Source: DATNIC01 sp035604635
Lineage (GTDB): Bacteria > Vulcanimicrobiota > Vulcanimicrobiia > Vulcanimicrobiales > Vulcanimicrobiaceae
Reading direction: 5' to 3'
DNA length: 44,537 nucleotides
NCBI GenBank assembly: GCA_035604635.1
Contig: DATNIC010000123.1
Coordinates: 1-44,537, forward strand
Positions within the stretch are counted from its first letter, which is position 1. The number at the start of each line of letters is the position of its first letter. Position numbers and translations under genes: made by a program. Below, one piece after another: positions 16,453 through 24,338 of the stretch. Below the pieces are notes generated by a model that was not told the DNA's origin, ran no database searches, and saw nothing but the letters and a program-made list of their open reading frames with translations.

Positions 16453-17127
16453 GCGGTGCGCTAGCGCTACGCCGGCCGGGACGCTGAACACGCCGCCGAG
16501 CGCAAGCGGAATCCCGACGGACCAATTGACGTCGTGCGCAAGCGCGTACTCCGCAATGGTCACGATGGTCCCGGGCGCGACCATCGCCAGGCCGAGTCCC
16601 TGCGCAGCCGCCTGCGTCATGCCGAAGAACGTCGTGAAGAGCGGGACGGCGAAGATTGCGCCGCCGACGCCGAAAATACCCGAGATCAAGCCGCCGAGCA
16701 CGCCGATCGGATACGCCGCAGACCGCGGCCAGCGCGCCTTGCGCGGCTCGTCCCGCGGTTCGCGTCGCGGGAGCAGCGTGCTCGCGAAGAGCGCAAGCTG
16801 AAACGTTGCAAAGCCGATACGCAGCGGCGTGCTGGGGACGTGGGTCGCGATCCGTGCACCGATGTACATGAACGCGATGCCCGAGAGCGCGAGGATCGCC
16901 GCCAGCCGCATGTCCAGGCCGCTGCGCTTGCGATACTGGTAGAGCCCGATGAAGACGTTGGGCGCGACCATGACCATCGCCGTCCCTTGCGCGTGCTGCT
17001 GATCGAAGCCGTAGAAGACGCCGAGCACCGGAATCGCGATGAGGCCGCCGCCGATTCCAAAGAGCCCCCCGACTGCGCCGAAGACGAATCCGAGCAGAAC
17101 GTCGAGGGCAGAGCGCGCGAAATCCAA
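16375..17127 (-). CDS. TauE/SafE-family membrane transporter
   Basis: The 250-residue polytopic membrane protein has the internal duplication of the TauE/SafE family. FGAVGGLFGIGGGLIAIPVL in the N-terminal half and LGGLISGIFGVGGAIFAVPL in the C-terminal half are equivalent glycine-rich helices. Family members export sulfite, sulfoacetate or other organosulfur anions; the substrate here is unknown. It starts 3 bases after the glutamate dehydrogenase stop, so it is the last gene of a ychF-gdh-transporter operon. Its 3' end is antisense to the end of the MFS gene for 78 bases. Confidence 0.85.
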   Translation of the reverse strand: MDFARSALDVLLGFVFGAVGGLFGIGGGLIAIPVLGVFYGFDQQHAQGTAMVMVAPNVFIGLYQYRKRSGLDMRLAAILALSGIAFMYIGARIATHVPSTPLRIGFATFQLALFASTLLPRREPRDEPRKARWPRSAAYPIGVLGGLISGIFGVGGAIFAVPLFTTFFGMTQAAAQGLGLAMVAPGTIVTIAEYALAHDVNWSVGIPLALGGVFSVPAGVALAHRLPDRVLRTLFGLVLLGSAVALYLRA

Positions 17128-17130
17128 CCG

Positions 17131-18390
17131 CTACGCGTAGACCCCGCGCATGCGCAAGGCTTTGACGACGCGATCGATCGCTACGACGTAGGCTGCGGTC
17201 CGCAGCGGGATGCGCCGGCGCTGCGCGAGCTCGCGCACGTGCCGAAAGTTTCCGATCAAGTGGTCCGTGAGCCGTTCGTTGACTTCCGCCTCTTTCCAAA
17301 AGAGGCCCGAGCGATCCTGACACCATTCGAAATACGAGACGATGACGCCGCCGGCGTTGGCTATGATGTCCGGGATGACGACGACCCCGTTCTGCGCGAG
17401 CACGCGATCGGCGTCCGGACGGATGGGACCGTTCGCGCCTTCGACGATCAGACGCGCTTGAATCCGGCCGGCGTTCTCGAGCGTGATTTGATCTTCAAGC
17501 GCTGCGGGGACCAGGACGTCGCAGGGCTGCTCCAAGAGCCGGGCGTTAGAGAGACGATCGCCGCCGCGGTAACCCTCGAGCGACTGATGCTCTTGCGCGT
17601 GCGCAATCGCGCCCGCGACGTCGATGCCGCTCGAGTTGTAGTAGCCGCCGCTGACGTCGGAGATCCCGACGACGTGCGCGCCGCGTTCCGCGAACATCTT
17701 CGCCGCGACCGACCCGACGTTTCCGAAGCCCTGCACGATGACCCGCGCGGCGCGCACGTCGATTTTCATTTCCTCGAGCTGATCGACCGCGCAGAGCGTG
17801 ACGCCGCGACCGGTCGCTTCGACGCGTCCGCGCGAACCGCCGAGCTCGATCGGCTTCCCGGTCACGACGCCCGGCGTGTTCTGCCGGACGTGCATCGAGT
17901 ACGTATCCATGAACCAAGCCATGATTTGCGGCGTCGTCCCGACGTCGGGCGCGGGAACGTCCTTGTCGGGGCCGATCACCTCGACGAGCTCGGCTGCGTA
18001 GCGCCGCGTGATTCGCTCGAGCTCGCCTTGCGAAAGGACCGCGGGGTCACACGTGACTCCGCCCTTCCCGCCGCCGAACGGAAGATCGACCACCGCGCAC
18101 TTCCACGTCATCCAAAACGCGAGGGCGGTTACCTCGTCGAGCGTCACGCCGGGATGATAGCGGATCCCGCCCTTTGCAGGCCCGCGCGTGAAGTTATACT
18201 GGACCCTGTATCCGGTGTAGACTTCGAGCTCACCGGAGTCGCGCTCGAACGGGATCGAGACGATGATCTGGCGCGAGGGATGCGTGAGAATCGCGCGGGT
18301 CCCGGCATCGAGATTGAGCAGCGAGGCAGCTTCATTGAAGAACGCAATCGCATCGCCGAACACCGAGATCTCGTGCGCGATGGTAGGCAT
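17131..18390 (-). CDS. gdhA: Glutamate dehydrogenase
   Basis: It interconverts glutamate with 2-oxoglutarate plus ammonia. The 419-residue protein is typical of the hexameric bacterial class. GYRVQYNFTRGPAKGGIRYH is the substrate region, PFGGGKGGV includes the catalytic lysine, DVPAPDVGT follows, and VIVQGFGNVGSVAA is the dinucleotide-binding loop. The loop resembles NAD-dependent or dual-specificity forms, but cofactor choice is uncertain. It lies 9 bases after ychF and 3 bases before the transporter gene. Confidence 0.92.
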   Translation of the reverse strand: MPTIAHEISVFGDAIAFFNEAASLLNLDAGTRAILTHPSRQIIVSIPFERDSGELEVYTGYRVQYNFTRGPAKGGIRYHPGVTLDEVTALAFWMTWKCAVVDLPFGGGKGGVTCDPAVLSQGELERITRRYAAELVEVIGPDKDVPAPDVGTTPQIMAWFMDTYSMHVRQNTPGVVTGKPIELGGSRGRVEATGRGVTLCAVDQLEEMKIDVRAARVIVQGFGNVGSVAAKMFAERGAHVVGISDVSGGYYNSSGIDVAGAIAHAQEHQSLEGYRGGDRLSNARLLEQPCDVLVPAALEDQITLENAGRIQARLIVEGANGPIRPDADRVLAQNGVVVIPDIIANAGGVIVSYFEWCQDRSGLFWKEAEVNERLTDHLIGNFRHVRELAQRRRIPLRTAAYVVAIDRVVKALRMRGVYA

Positions 18391-18399
18391 AGGCAGCCC

Positions 18400-19494
18400 C
18401 TATACGTTGAAGCGAAAGTTGACGACGTCGCCTTCCTGCATCGCGTAGTCTTTGCCTTCGCTGCGCAGGAGCCCGGCGCTGCGGAGTGCGTCCATCGAGC
18501 GCAGGCGCGCGTAGTCGTCGTACGAGACGATCTCTGCGCGAATGAAGCCGCGCTCGATGTCGGAGTGGATCTTGCCTGCGGCTTGCGGAGCCTTCGTCCC
18601 TTTCTCGATCGTCCAGGCACGGCTTTCTTTCTCGCCCGCCGTTAAGAACGTCATCAAACCGAGCAGATCGTATCCCGAAACGATGAGCCGGTCGAGACCT
18701 GCCCGTTCGATGCCGAGCTCGGCCCGAAAATCCGCCGCCTCTTCTTCCGAAAGCCCCGCCAACTCGGCCTCGATTTTTCCGCAGAGCGCGATCGCGCGAC
18801 TCCCCTCTTCCTCGGCGTGCGCAAAAACGAGGCGTGCCAAGGGCCCGGGCTCGCGAATCTGGGCTTCGTCGACATTGGCGACATACAGCACCGGCTTCGC
18901 GGTTAACAGAAAGCTTTCTCGCGCGAAGGCGCGTTCCAACGATTCGGCGGGAAAGGAGCGCGCAGGTTTGCCGGCTTCGAGTGCGGCGCAGAGACGTTCG
19001 GCGGCCTCGAGCGTCGGCGCGAGCTTCGGATTCGCGCGCGTCTCACGCGCCAGCCGCTCGCGACGGCGCCCCATCGTCTCCAGATCGGCCAAGGCCATCT
19101 CGATGTCGATGATCTCGATGTCGCGCAACGGATCCGGCGAGCCCTCGACGTGCGAGACGTTCGGATCCTCGAAACAGCGCACGACGGCGGCGACCGCATC
19201 GGTCTCGCGAATGTGACTGAGGAACGCGTTCCCCAAACCCTCGCCGCGGCTCGCACCCCGGACGAGACCGGCGATGTCGACGAAGCGGATGGTTGCGTGG
19301 ACGATGCGCTCGGAATCGCAGATTTCCGCAAGCACCGCCAGCCGCTCGTCCGGGACGGCAACCTCGCCGATATTAGGTTCGATCGTTGCGAACGGGTAAT
19401 TCGCGGCAAGCGCTTGGGCGGATCGCGTCAGCGCATTAAAAATCGTCGACTTGCCGACGTTCGGTAAGCCGACGATGCCGCAGGACAATGCCAT
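18400..19494 (-). CDS. ychF: Redox-regulated ribosome-binding ATPase YchF
   Basis: YchF is an Obg-family P-loop protein that binds ribosomes and prefers ATP. The 364 residues contain the Walker A GLPNVGKST (9-17), the switch II region DIAGLVRGASRGEGLGNAFL, and the altered specificity motif N-V-D-E in place of N-K-x-D, which explains the nucleotide preference of the family. A coiled-coil insertion and a C-terminal TGS domain ending DVVNFRFNV follow. Length matches E. coli YchF (363). It heads the leftward operon and is divergent from the bifunctional nuclease gene. Confidence 0.95.
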   Translation of the reverse strand: MALSCGIVGLPNVGKSTIFNALTRSAQALAANYPFATIEPNIGEVAVPDERLAVLAEICDSERIVHATIRFVDIAGLVRGASRGEGLGNAFLSHIRETDAVAAVVRCFEDPNVSHVEGSPDPLRDIEIIDIEMALADLETMGRRRERLARETRANPKLAPTLEAAERLCAALEAGKPARSFPAESLERAFARESFLLTAKPVLYVANVDEAQIREPGPLARLVFAHAEEEGSRAIALCGKIEAELAGLSEEEAADFRAELGIERAGLDRLIVSGYDLLGLMTFLTAGEKESRAWTIEKGTKAPQAAGKIHSDIERGFIRAEIVSYDDYARLRSMDALRSAGLLRSEGKDYAMQEGDVVNFRFNV

Positions 19495-19599
19495 TTGGTG
19501 GGTATGCCTCTCTCTCCCGGGGTGTACAACCGATCGCGGGTCGGGGTTCGCCCGTTATTCGCTACAAGGAATCCCCCCTGCGACGTAGGATACATTAAG

Positions 19600-20073
19600 A
19601 TGCGGCAGATGAAGGTCGACAAGCTTGGAATCGATTTGCTGACGCATGACCCCGTCGTCATCCTCAAAGACCTCGAGGGCAAGCGTTACCTGCCGATTCT
19701 CATCGGCCCCTTCGAGGCGACCGCGATTGCGCTTGCACTCGAGGGCACGCAGGTTCCCCGGCCGCTCTCGCACGACCTCATGCGCACTTTGCTCGAGTCG
19801 ATGCAGGCGAAGCTCGAACAGATCGTCATCCATGACATCAAGGATTCGACGTTTTTTGCGAAATTAATCGTGCGCACGAACGGCGACACGCAGGAGATCG
19901 ACGCCCGCCCCTCCGACGGCATCGCCCTCGCGTTGCGCATGCAAGCGCCGATCTTCGTGAGCGACAAGATCGCGCTCGAAGAGACGGTACCCGACAAACG
20001 CTCGGAGACGGAAGAGATCCAGCGCTTCCGCAAGTTCATCGAAGAGCTCAAGCCGAGCGACTTCAAGGACTAG
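19600..20073 (+). CDS. Bifunctional nuclease family (DUF151) protein
   Basis: This 157-residue protein has the conserved BFN/DUF151 core: DPVVILKDLEGKRYLPILIG, ATAIALALEG, RPLSHDL and the diagnostic DARPSDGIALALR. The family was named for a combined RNase/DNase activity reported for plant and Thermotoga members. Its bacterial role is unclear. The ATG at 19600 has TAGGA (19586-19590) 9 bases ahead; ATG 19609 is a possible alternative. The frame is open to 19495, but that part does not resemble the family and covers the divergent promoter region with ychF. A UvrB/UvrC-like tail is lacking. Confidence 0.88.
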   Translation: MRQMKVDKLGIDLLTHDPVVILKDLEGKRYLPILIGPFEATAIALALEGTQVPRPLSHDLMRTLLESMQAKLEQIVIHDIKDSTFFAKLIVRTNGDTQEIDARPSDGIALALRMQAPIFVSDKIALEETVPDKRSETEEIQRFRKFIEELKPSDFKD

Positions 20074-20099
20074 GCACCTACCCAAACCAAGGGGACGAG

Positions 20100-20918
20100 A
20101 TGGGATTGGGTGCGTCAGCGACCGATCGAGCCGAGATCGGCGTTTTTGGCGGCTCAGGCTTCTACAGTCTGCTCCAAGGCGCGCGCGAAGTCTGGGTCGA
20201 GACCCCCTACGGAGCGCCGTCCGACAACATCTTCCTCGGCGAGATCGCCGGCCGACGTGTCGCCTTCCTTCCGCGGCATGGTCGCGACCATCGCTACCCC
20301 CCGCACGTGGTCAACTATCGCGCCAACGTGTGGGCGATGAAGCACTTGGGCGTGACGCGCATCATCGGCCCGACTGCCTGCGGGTCGCTGAAGCCCGAAA
20401 TCAAGCCGGGCGACTTCGTCATCGCCGACCAGCTCGTCGACCGGACCACCGGGCGCAAGGACACGTACTATGACGGCCCGATCGTCACGCACGTCAGTTT
20501 CGCCGAACCGTACTGCCCCCAACTGCGGACGATCGCGATCCACACGCTGCGCGACCTCGGCATCACGGTTCACAGCCATGGGACGATCGTGACGATCCAG
20601 GGCCCCAGGTTCTCGACGAAAGCCGAATCCAAGTGGTTTTCGAGTGCCGGCTGGGAAGTGATCAACATGACGCAGTACCCCGAGTGTTACCTGGCGCGTG
20701 AACTCGAGATATGTTATCTCAACATCTCCCTGATCACGGACTACGACGTCGGTCTCGAAGGCGTCCCCGGGATCGAGCCTGTTTCGCACGAGGAAGTGAT
20801 GCGCGTCTTCGCAAGCAACGTCGAGAACGTCCGTAACGGAATCCTGCGGATCGTCGAAGCGATACCGCAAGAACGCGCCTGCGGCTGCGGCTCGGCGCTC
20901 GAGCACGCGCGCTTCTGA
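20100..20918 (+). CDS. mtnP: S-methyl-5'-thioadenosine phosphorylase
   Basis: It splits 5'-methylthioadenosine with phosphate into adenine and methylthioribose-1-phosphate, recycling a polyamine and SAM by-product. The 272-residue PNP/MTAP-fold protein has the phosphate loop GVFGGSGFYSL, RHGRDHRYPPHVVNYRANVW, GPTACGSLKPEIKPGD, IQGPRFSTKAES, NMTQYPECYLARE and the purine-site LITDYDV. A methylthioinosine phosphorylase role is possible but less likely. AAGGGGAC precedes the ATG. The tail (ACGCGSALEHARF) is unusual in its cysteines. The next gene overlaps the stop by one base. Confidence 0.92.
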   Translation: MGLGASATDRAEIGVFGGSGFYSLLQGAREVWVETPYGAPSDNIFLGEIAGRRVAFLPRHGRDHRYPPHVVNYRANVWAMKHLGVTRIIGPTACGSLKPEIKPGDFVIADQLVDRTTGRKDTYYDGPIVTHVSFAEPYCPQLRTIAIHTLRDLGITVHSHGTIVTIQGPRFSTKAESKWFSSAGWEVINMTQYPECYLARELEICYLNISLITDYDVGLEGVPGIEPVSHEEVMRVFASNVENVRNGILRIVEAIPQERACGCGSALEHARF

Positions 20919-21595
20919 TGCGCGCGTTTCGAGGGTTCGACCCGCGCATCTATTTTCGGGCGATTCCGCTGCTCGTGCGCAATCCTGAACTGATGGCGGT
21001 CCCCTTGCTGAGCGGGATCGTCGGGGTCGCGATCGGCCGCTTCCTCTCACCGACGGCCGACATCTTGGGACTTGGTCAGCTGATCCAGTTTCTGCTCGAC
21101 GCATTCGCGCTCGCCGTCTCGATCATTTTGGCGGACATGGCATGGCGCCGCGGTCGCGGCTCATTCGAAGACGCGTGGTCGGACGCACGCCGCAAGGTCG
21201 GCGATATCTTACTGACGGCGATCGGGCTCAACTTCATCGTGTTCGTCGCGGATTTCGCGGGCCGGCTGCTGGGGATGTACCTCGAGATCGCGCTCGACGT
21301 CATCGCGATCTTGTTCTTGATCTACGCGCTCCCCGCGACCGCGATCGGCGGGATACCGGGTGGCGCGGCGCTCCAGGTCTCGATCGACCGCGTCCGGCAA
21401 GCTCCGCTCCCCGCCGCGATCCTGACCGCCGTTTTCCTCTTTCTCTACTTCGGGACGCTGCTCGGACCGTTCTATTTAGGCCTGTATGGAATGGGTTCGC
21501 TCCTCGTCGGCGCGATTCTCAAAGCGATCGTCCTCGGCTACCTCGCCCTCGTCATGGCGAAGTCGTATACGGATGCGGCCTTCAGCCGATACTAG
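20918..21595 (+). CDS. Polytopic membrane protein of unknown function
   Basis: The 225-residue protein has about five or six hydrophobic segments. The first two are near 26-50 and 55-75, a pair lies around 95-145, and the last spans 165-215, with a C-terminal F-S-R-Y. It resembles EI24/DUF4013-type multi-spanning proteins in composition only. I do not recognise a specific family or active site. Its ATG shares a base with the mtnP stop, so it is translationally coupled to mtnP. Its end overlaps the convergent holB by 14 bases. Confidence 0.7.
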   Translation: MRAFRGFDPRIYFRAIPLLVRNPELMAVPLLSGIVGVAIGRFLSPTADILGLGQLIQFLLDAFALAVSIILADMAWRRGRGSFEDAWSDARRKVGDILLTAIGLNFIVFVADFAGRLLGMYLEIALDVIAILFLIYALPATAIGGIPGGAALQVSIDRVRQAPLPAAILTAVFLFLYFGTLLGPFYLGLYGMGSLLVGAILKAIVLGYLALVMAKSYTDAAFSRY

Positions 21596-22580
21596 CAAGC
21601 GCCATGCGGGCGTAGTCGGCGACGAGCGCCGGCGAAACGTTGGTTCGCGCGAGCTTCTGCGCTTCTCCGAGCGCGGCTAGAGCGCGCAGCATCATCTGTG
21701 GATCCCGTGCCGGAAGCTTTTTCAGCGCGGCGCGCTGGTCGGGCGCCAGAACCGGCGCCGCGTCACCCGCGGTACGGAGCGCGATCCAGTCGCGCGTCAG
21801 CGTTTTGACCGTCTCGAGCCCGGCCTCGAGCGTCGCTCGCGTTGCCCACGACGAATCGGCGGTGCGGCCGCGGAGCGTCTCGTAGTACCACTCCACGACC
21901 GTCGCGCGCAGATCGAATTCGTCATCCTCGACGTACTGCAGCGCGCGCCCGGCGCTTCCGCGCGCGATCGCTGCCGCTTTGCGCGCCTCTCGCGCCTCGA
22001 TCCCATGCCGCTTGAGGATCTCGACGATCTCTTCGTCGGTCAGGGAAGGGAATGAGATCTCGACCAGCCGCGATCGGATCGTCGCGATCAGGCGCCCGGG
22101 CGCGCTCGTCGTGACGATGAGCAGCACGCCTGCGGGAGGCTCTTCGAAAAATTTCAGTAAGGCGTTGGCCGCCTCGCGTGTAAAGTCGACGTCCCCCAAG
22201 ACGAAGATGCGCCGCCCGCCCGCATACGAATGCAGCGAGAGGTGGCGGACGAGGTCGCGCGCCGTCGTCTCGGCACTCTCGTGGAACCCCGCGCCCCCAT
22301 CGCGCTCGCCGATCTTTACCGCGCCGCTGCTCATCAAGAGGTCAGGATGCGTCCCCGAAGCGACCCGGACGCACGCGCTGCAATGCCCGCAGTAGCCTAG
22401 AAACGTCGCTTTCGGCGTTTCACACAGAAGCGATTGAGCCAGGCGCGCAGCGAACGTCCTCTTTCCGACTCCGTCTTCGCCGCTGAAGAGATACGCGTGC
22501 GCGAGCGTTTGCGGGCTCAGGCTCGCAAAGAAATCTCTCGGGCCCGCGGCGCCGACGACGTCGAACTCGCCCTCGATCAC
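21582..22580 (-). CDS. holB: DNA polymerase III delta' subunit
   Basis: This is a clamp-loader subunit, 332 residues. The AAA+ domain has the P-loop-like GEDGVGKRT (34-42), a zinc knuckle region with C64-x2-C67-x2-C70 and an upstream cysteine at 53, and the LLKFFEEPPAGVLLIVTTS segment typical of DnaX/HolB paralogs. Sensor-like T-I-R-S-R-L follows. The intact GxxGxGK loop is seen in many non-enteric delta' subunits. The GTG start overlaps the tmk TGA (GTGA), a pairing with tmk that is widespread in bacteria. Confidence 0.9.
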   Translation of the reverse strand: MIEGEFDVVGAAGPRDFFASLSPQTLAHAYLFSGEDGVGKRTFAARLAQSLLCETPKATFLGYCGHCSACVRVASGTHPDLLMSSGAVKIGERDGGAGFHESAETTARDLVRHLSLHSYAGGRRIFVLGDVDFTREAANALLKFFEEPPAGVLLIVTTSAPGRLIATIRSRLVEISFPSLTDEEIVEILKRHGIEAREARKAAAIARGSAGRALQYVEDDEFDLRATVVEWYYETLRGRTADSSWATRATLEAGLETVKTLTRDWIALRTAGDAAPVLAPDQRAALKKLPARDPQMMLRALAALGEAQKLARTNVSPALVADYARMALASIG

Positions 22581-23206
22581 CTCGGATGGACCCGATGATG
22601 CTCGATCTGGCCGAGGGCCTCGAGCGCGAGCGCCCCGGGCGGCGTCTGCGCGTCGAGGACGACGAAGCGCGGAAAGCGCTTGGCCAGCGTCAGGTAACCT
22701 TGGCGGACGCGCTCGTGGAAATCAGCGTTCTCGCGCTCCATTCGGTCGGCGCCGATCCCGCTGCTCTCGTGCCGAAGGCGCAGGCGCTCGAAAGCCACAC
22801 CGACCGGAACGTCGAGTAGGATCGTGAGATCGGGCGCGAGGCTTTGCGTCGCCGTCAGACACAGCTCGATGAGGACTTCAACATCGAGACCACGCCCGAA
22901 CCCCTGATACGCGACGGTCGCATCGAAGAAGCGGTCGCAGAGCACGATCGCCTCCTTGCGCAAAGCGGGCCGGATCACGTCGGCGACTAATTGTGCTCGC
23001 GAGGCATTCACGAGGAAGGCCTCGGCGATCGGATCGATCTGCAGCGACGGATCCAAGAATACCGCTCGGATGGCGTTCCCGACAGGCGTCCCGCCCGGCT
23101 CGCGGGTGGTGACGACCGGCACACCCAGAACCCCGGACTGCTGCTGGACCAGCTCGATCAAGGTTGACTTCCCGGAACCCTCGATGCCTTCGAACGTGAC
23201 GAACAC
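22577..23206 (-). CDS. tmk: Thymidylate kinase
   Basis: Tmk phosphorylates dTMP to dTDP. From the GTG at 23206 it has 209 residues, the normal size. P-loop GIEGSGKST is at 7-15, the D-R-F motif in VLCDRFFDATVAYQG, and a LID region with R-L-R-L-R-H and DRMERE. The frame is open to 23320, but those extra residues do not match the family. The start codon sits at the edge of the loop of a perfect dyad (23196-23223). No strong ribosome site is visible. holB follows with a 4-base overlap. Confidence 0.93.
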   Translation of the reverse strand: MFVTFEGIEGSGKSTLIELVQQQSGVLGVPVVTTREPGGTPVGNAIRAVFLDPSLQIDPIAEAFLVNASRAQLVADVIRPALRKEAIVLCDRFFDATVAYQGFGRGLDVEVLIELCLTATQSLAPDLTILLDVPVGVAFERLRLRHESSGIGADRMERENADFHERVRQGYLTLAKRFPRFVVLDAQTPPGALALEALGQIEHHRVHPR

Positions 23207-23223
23207 TCTGTATTGTTCGTCAC
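23196..23223. promoter_or_regulatory. Perfect 10+10 bp dyad covering the tmk start codon
   Basis: GTGACGAACA (23196-23205) and TGTTCGTCAC (23214-23223) are exact inverses around an 8-base spacer. In tmk mRNA this would be a hairpin with the GTG start at the loop-stem border, able to limit ribosome access. As DNA it could be a repressor site between the divergent tmk and PilZ genes. Confidence 0.5.
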
Positions 23224-23285
23224 AACGGACTCGGAGGCTTCCACGACATAAATAGGTTAAGGCTAATGCGCGCGACGACGCCGGC

Positions 23286-23954
23286 ATGATCAACGACATC
23301 TTTACATGGGTAGCCGGCAAGATCGGCGATCAGCGAAGCTATCCTCGCAAGACCGAGCGCTTCACGATGTCGTGGGTCGTCGACGAAGCCCAGGAAAAGC
23401 CGGCAACGGGCGTGGAGCTTTCAGCGAACGGACTGGTCTTCCAGATGAAAGACCGTCCGCCGGGCAAGCAGCTCAACGTGAAGTTCAAAATCCGCAGCCG
23501 GAACATCGCGGCCCGCCTTTCGATAAAGCGCTCCGATAAGATACCGGCGGGCGGCATGGCGCTGTACCGGTTCGCGTGCAGCTTCCAGGGAATCGCCGCG
23601 GACGATTGGGACGCGATCGTCCGCTTTGTCAACGACGAGCCCGAGCCGGAAAACAAGGCGGCCGACGATCTCAAAGAGCGGGGCGGCAAAGAAGACGACG
23701 CCTACCGCCTCTTGCCGCTGCGCGTGCAGAACCGGCTAGTCGAAGCGCTCATTCTCCTGAATCGCCTGGAGCCGCCGCTCAAGGATCAGGCCCCGGTGTT
23801 GCGGATGCATTTCATCGGCTCGGATCGCGCGCCCGATGGGACGCAAACGCATCGCGTGAACATTCACAGCCGCAAGCGTATCGACGACAATTGGTACGCT
23901 TTCGACACTCAGTTCTCCATCGACGGCCACGGAAACGTCCTGGAACTGAAGTAG
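23286..23954 (+). CDS. PilZ-domain protein
   Basis: The 222-residue protein has the two signature elements of c-di-GMP-binding PilZ domains. R-x-x-x-R is at 21-25 (RKTER), and E-L-S-A-N-G-L-V-F is at 44-52, matching (D/N)-x-S-x-x-G with Glu in the first place. The beta-rich PilZ part runs to about 125. The last 90 residues (DAYRLLPLRVQNRLVEALI onwards) form a separate region I do not recognise. No transmembrane segment is seen. It is divergent from tmk and followed by the twin structured elements. Confidence 0.75.
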   Translation: MINDIFTWVAGKIGDQRSYPRKTERFTMSWVVDEAQEKPATGVELSANGLVFQMKDRPPGKQLNVKFKIRSRNIAARLSIKRSDKIPAGGMALYRFACSFQGIAADDWDAIVRFVNDEPEPENKAADDLKERGGKEDDAYRLLPLRVQNRLVEALILLNRLEPPLKDQAPVLRMHFIGSDRAPDGTQTHRVNIHSRKRIDDNWYAFDTQFSIDGHGNVLELK

Positions 23955-23977
23955 CGACGATCGCGCGGGGCCGGGAC

Positions 23978-24125
23978 GGACGGACGGACGGATCACGCCT
24001 CCTCGGAACCGCTACGATTTTTTCCATCCTGGAAAAATCGCTGCTTGGTCGCATGAGCGCTCCCGCCATCCTGGCTCCGCGCTCATGTCTCACATTCCGT
24101 GGAGGCGTGATCCGTCCATCCGTCC
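23978..24125 (-). ncRNA. Structured element, copy A (candidate non-coding RNA)
   Basis: Read on the minus strand, a 25-bp closing stem with one mismatch (24101-24125 with 23978-24002) is followed by one further mismatch and a 5-bp inner stem (24095-24099 with 24004-24008). Inside are two hairpins. P2 (24052-24087) has CATGAGCGC/GCGCTCATG, a GGA/GGGA internal loop and GCC-AGGAT-GGC. P3 (24015-24040) is CGATTTTT/AAAAAATCG-like with CC-AGGAT-GG. The joining strands are TGTGAGA, CGACCAAGCAG and TAGCGG. Strand is inferred from the purine-rich unpaired residues. No known RNA family is recognised. Confidence 0.6.
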
Positions 24126-24182
24126 CTCGATCCCAAGCAATTAGCAAGAATTGTACTCCGCGCGGATGATACGTAAAGAGGA

Positions 24183-24329
24183 GGCTCGGGTGGTCGGTCT
24201 ATCTTCGGGCGGATGTACGACACGAACGTGGAGGCAGGATGCCGGGAGCGTTCGTGCGTCCAAGCAGCGATTTTCGCAGGATGCGAAAATCGTAGCGGTC
24301 CGCCGGAAGATAGACCGACCACCCGGGCC
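24183..24329 (+). ncRNA. Structured element, copy B (candidate non-coding RNA)
   Basis: Read on the plus strand, the closing stem is 24183-24206 with 24306-24329, with one G-T wobble. A G/G mismatch and a 6-bp inner stem (24208-24213 with 24299-24304) follow. P2 (24221-24256) is the same 36-base length as in copy A, with identical GGA/GGGA internal loop and AGGAT cap. P3 (24268-24292) is a perfect 11-bp stem closing on GGA. The joining strands TGTACGA, CGTCCAAGCAG and TAGCGG match copy A closely. The outer stem has unrelated sequence yet stays paired. Confidence 0.6.
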
Positions 24330-24338
24330 GGCCCCTTC

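Larger units (their letters stand above)
23955..24338. other. 384-base convergent intergenic region holding two structured elements
   Basis: No credible coding sequence is seen here. Most of the region is taken by the two elements described at 23978-24125 and 24183-24329, which are inverted relative to each other and separated by 57 bases (24126-24182). The spacer is relatively AT-rich for this window, with AGCAATTAGCAAGAATTGT at 24136-24154. Neither element is followed by a T-run, so they are not ordinary rho-independent terminators. Confidence 0.7.

Noticed and set aside
16534..18645. 703-codon open frame on the plus strand
   Set aside because: It is antisense to the tauE/safE-type gene, gdhA and the end of ychF, all of which have clear family motifs. 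The translation is Arg/Asp-rich without domains, as expected for the reverse of GC-rich genes.
23978..24329. Twin elements as integron attC sites or ordinary terminators
   Set aside because: No RYYYAAC/GTTRRRY core sites or cassette genes are seen, and neither stem is followed by a T-run. Long closing stems of unrelated sequence also argue against a MITE with fixed terminal repeats.
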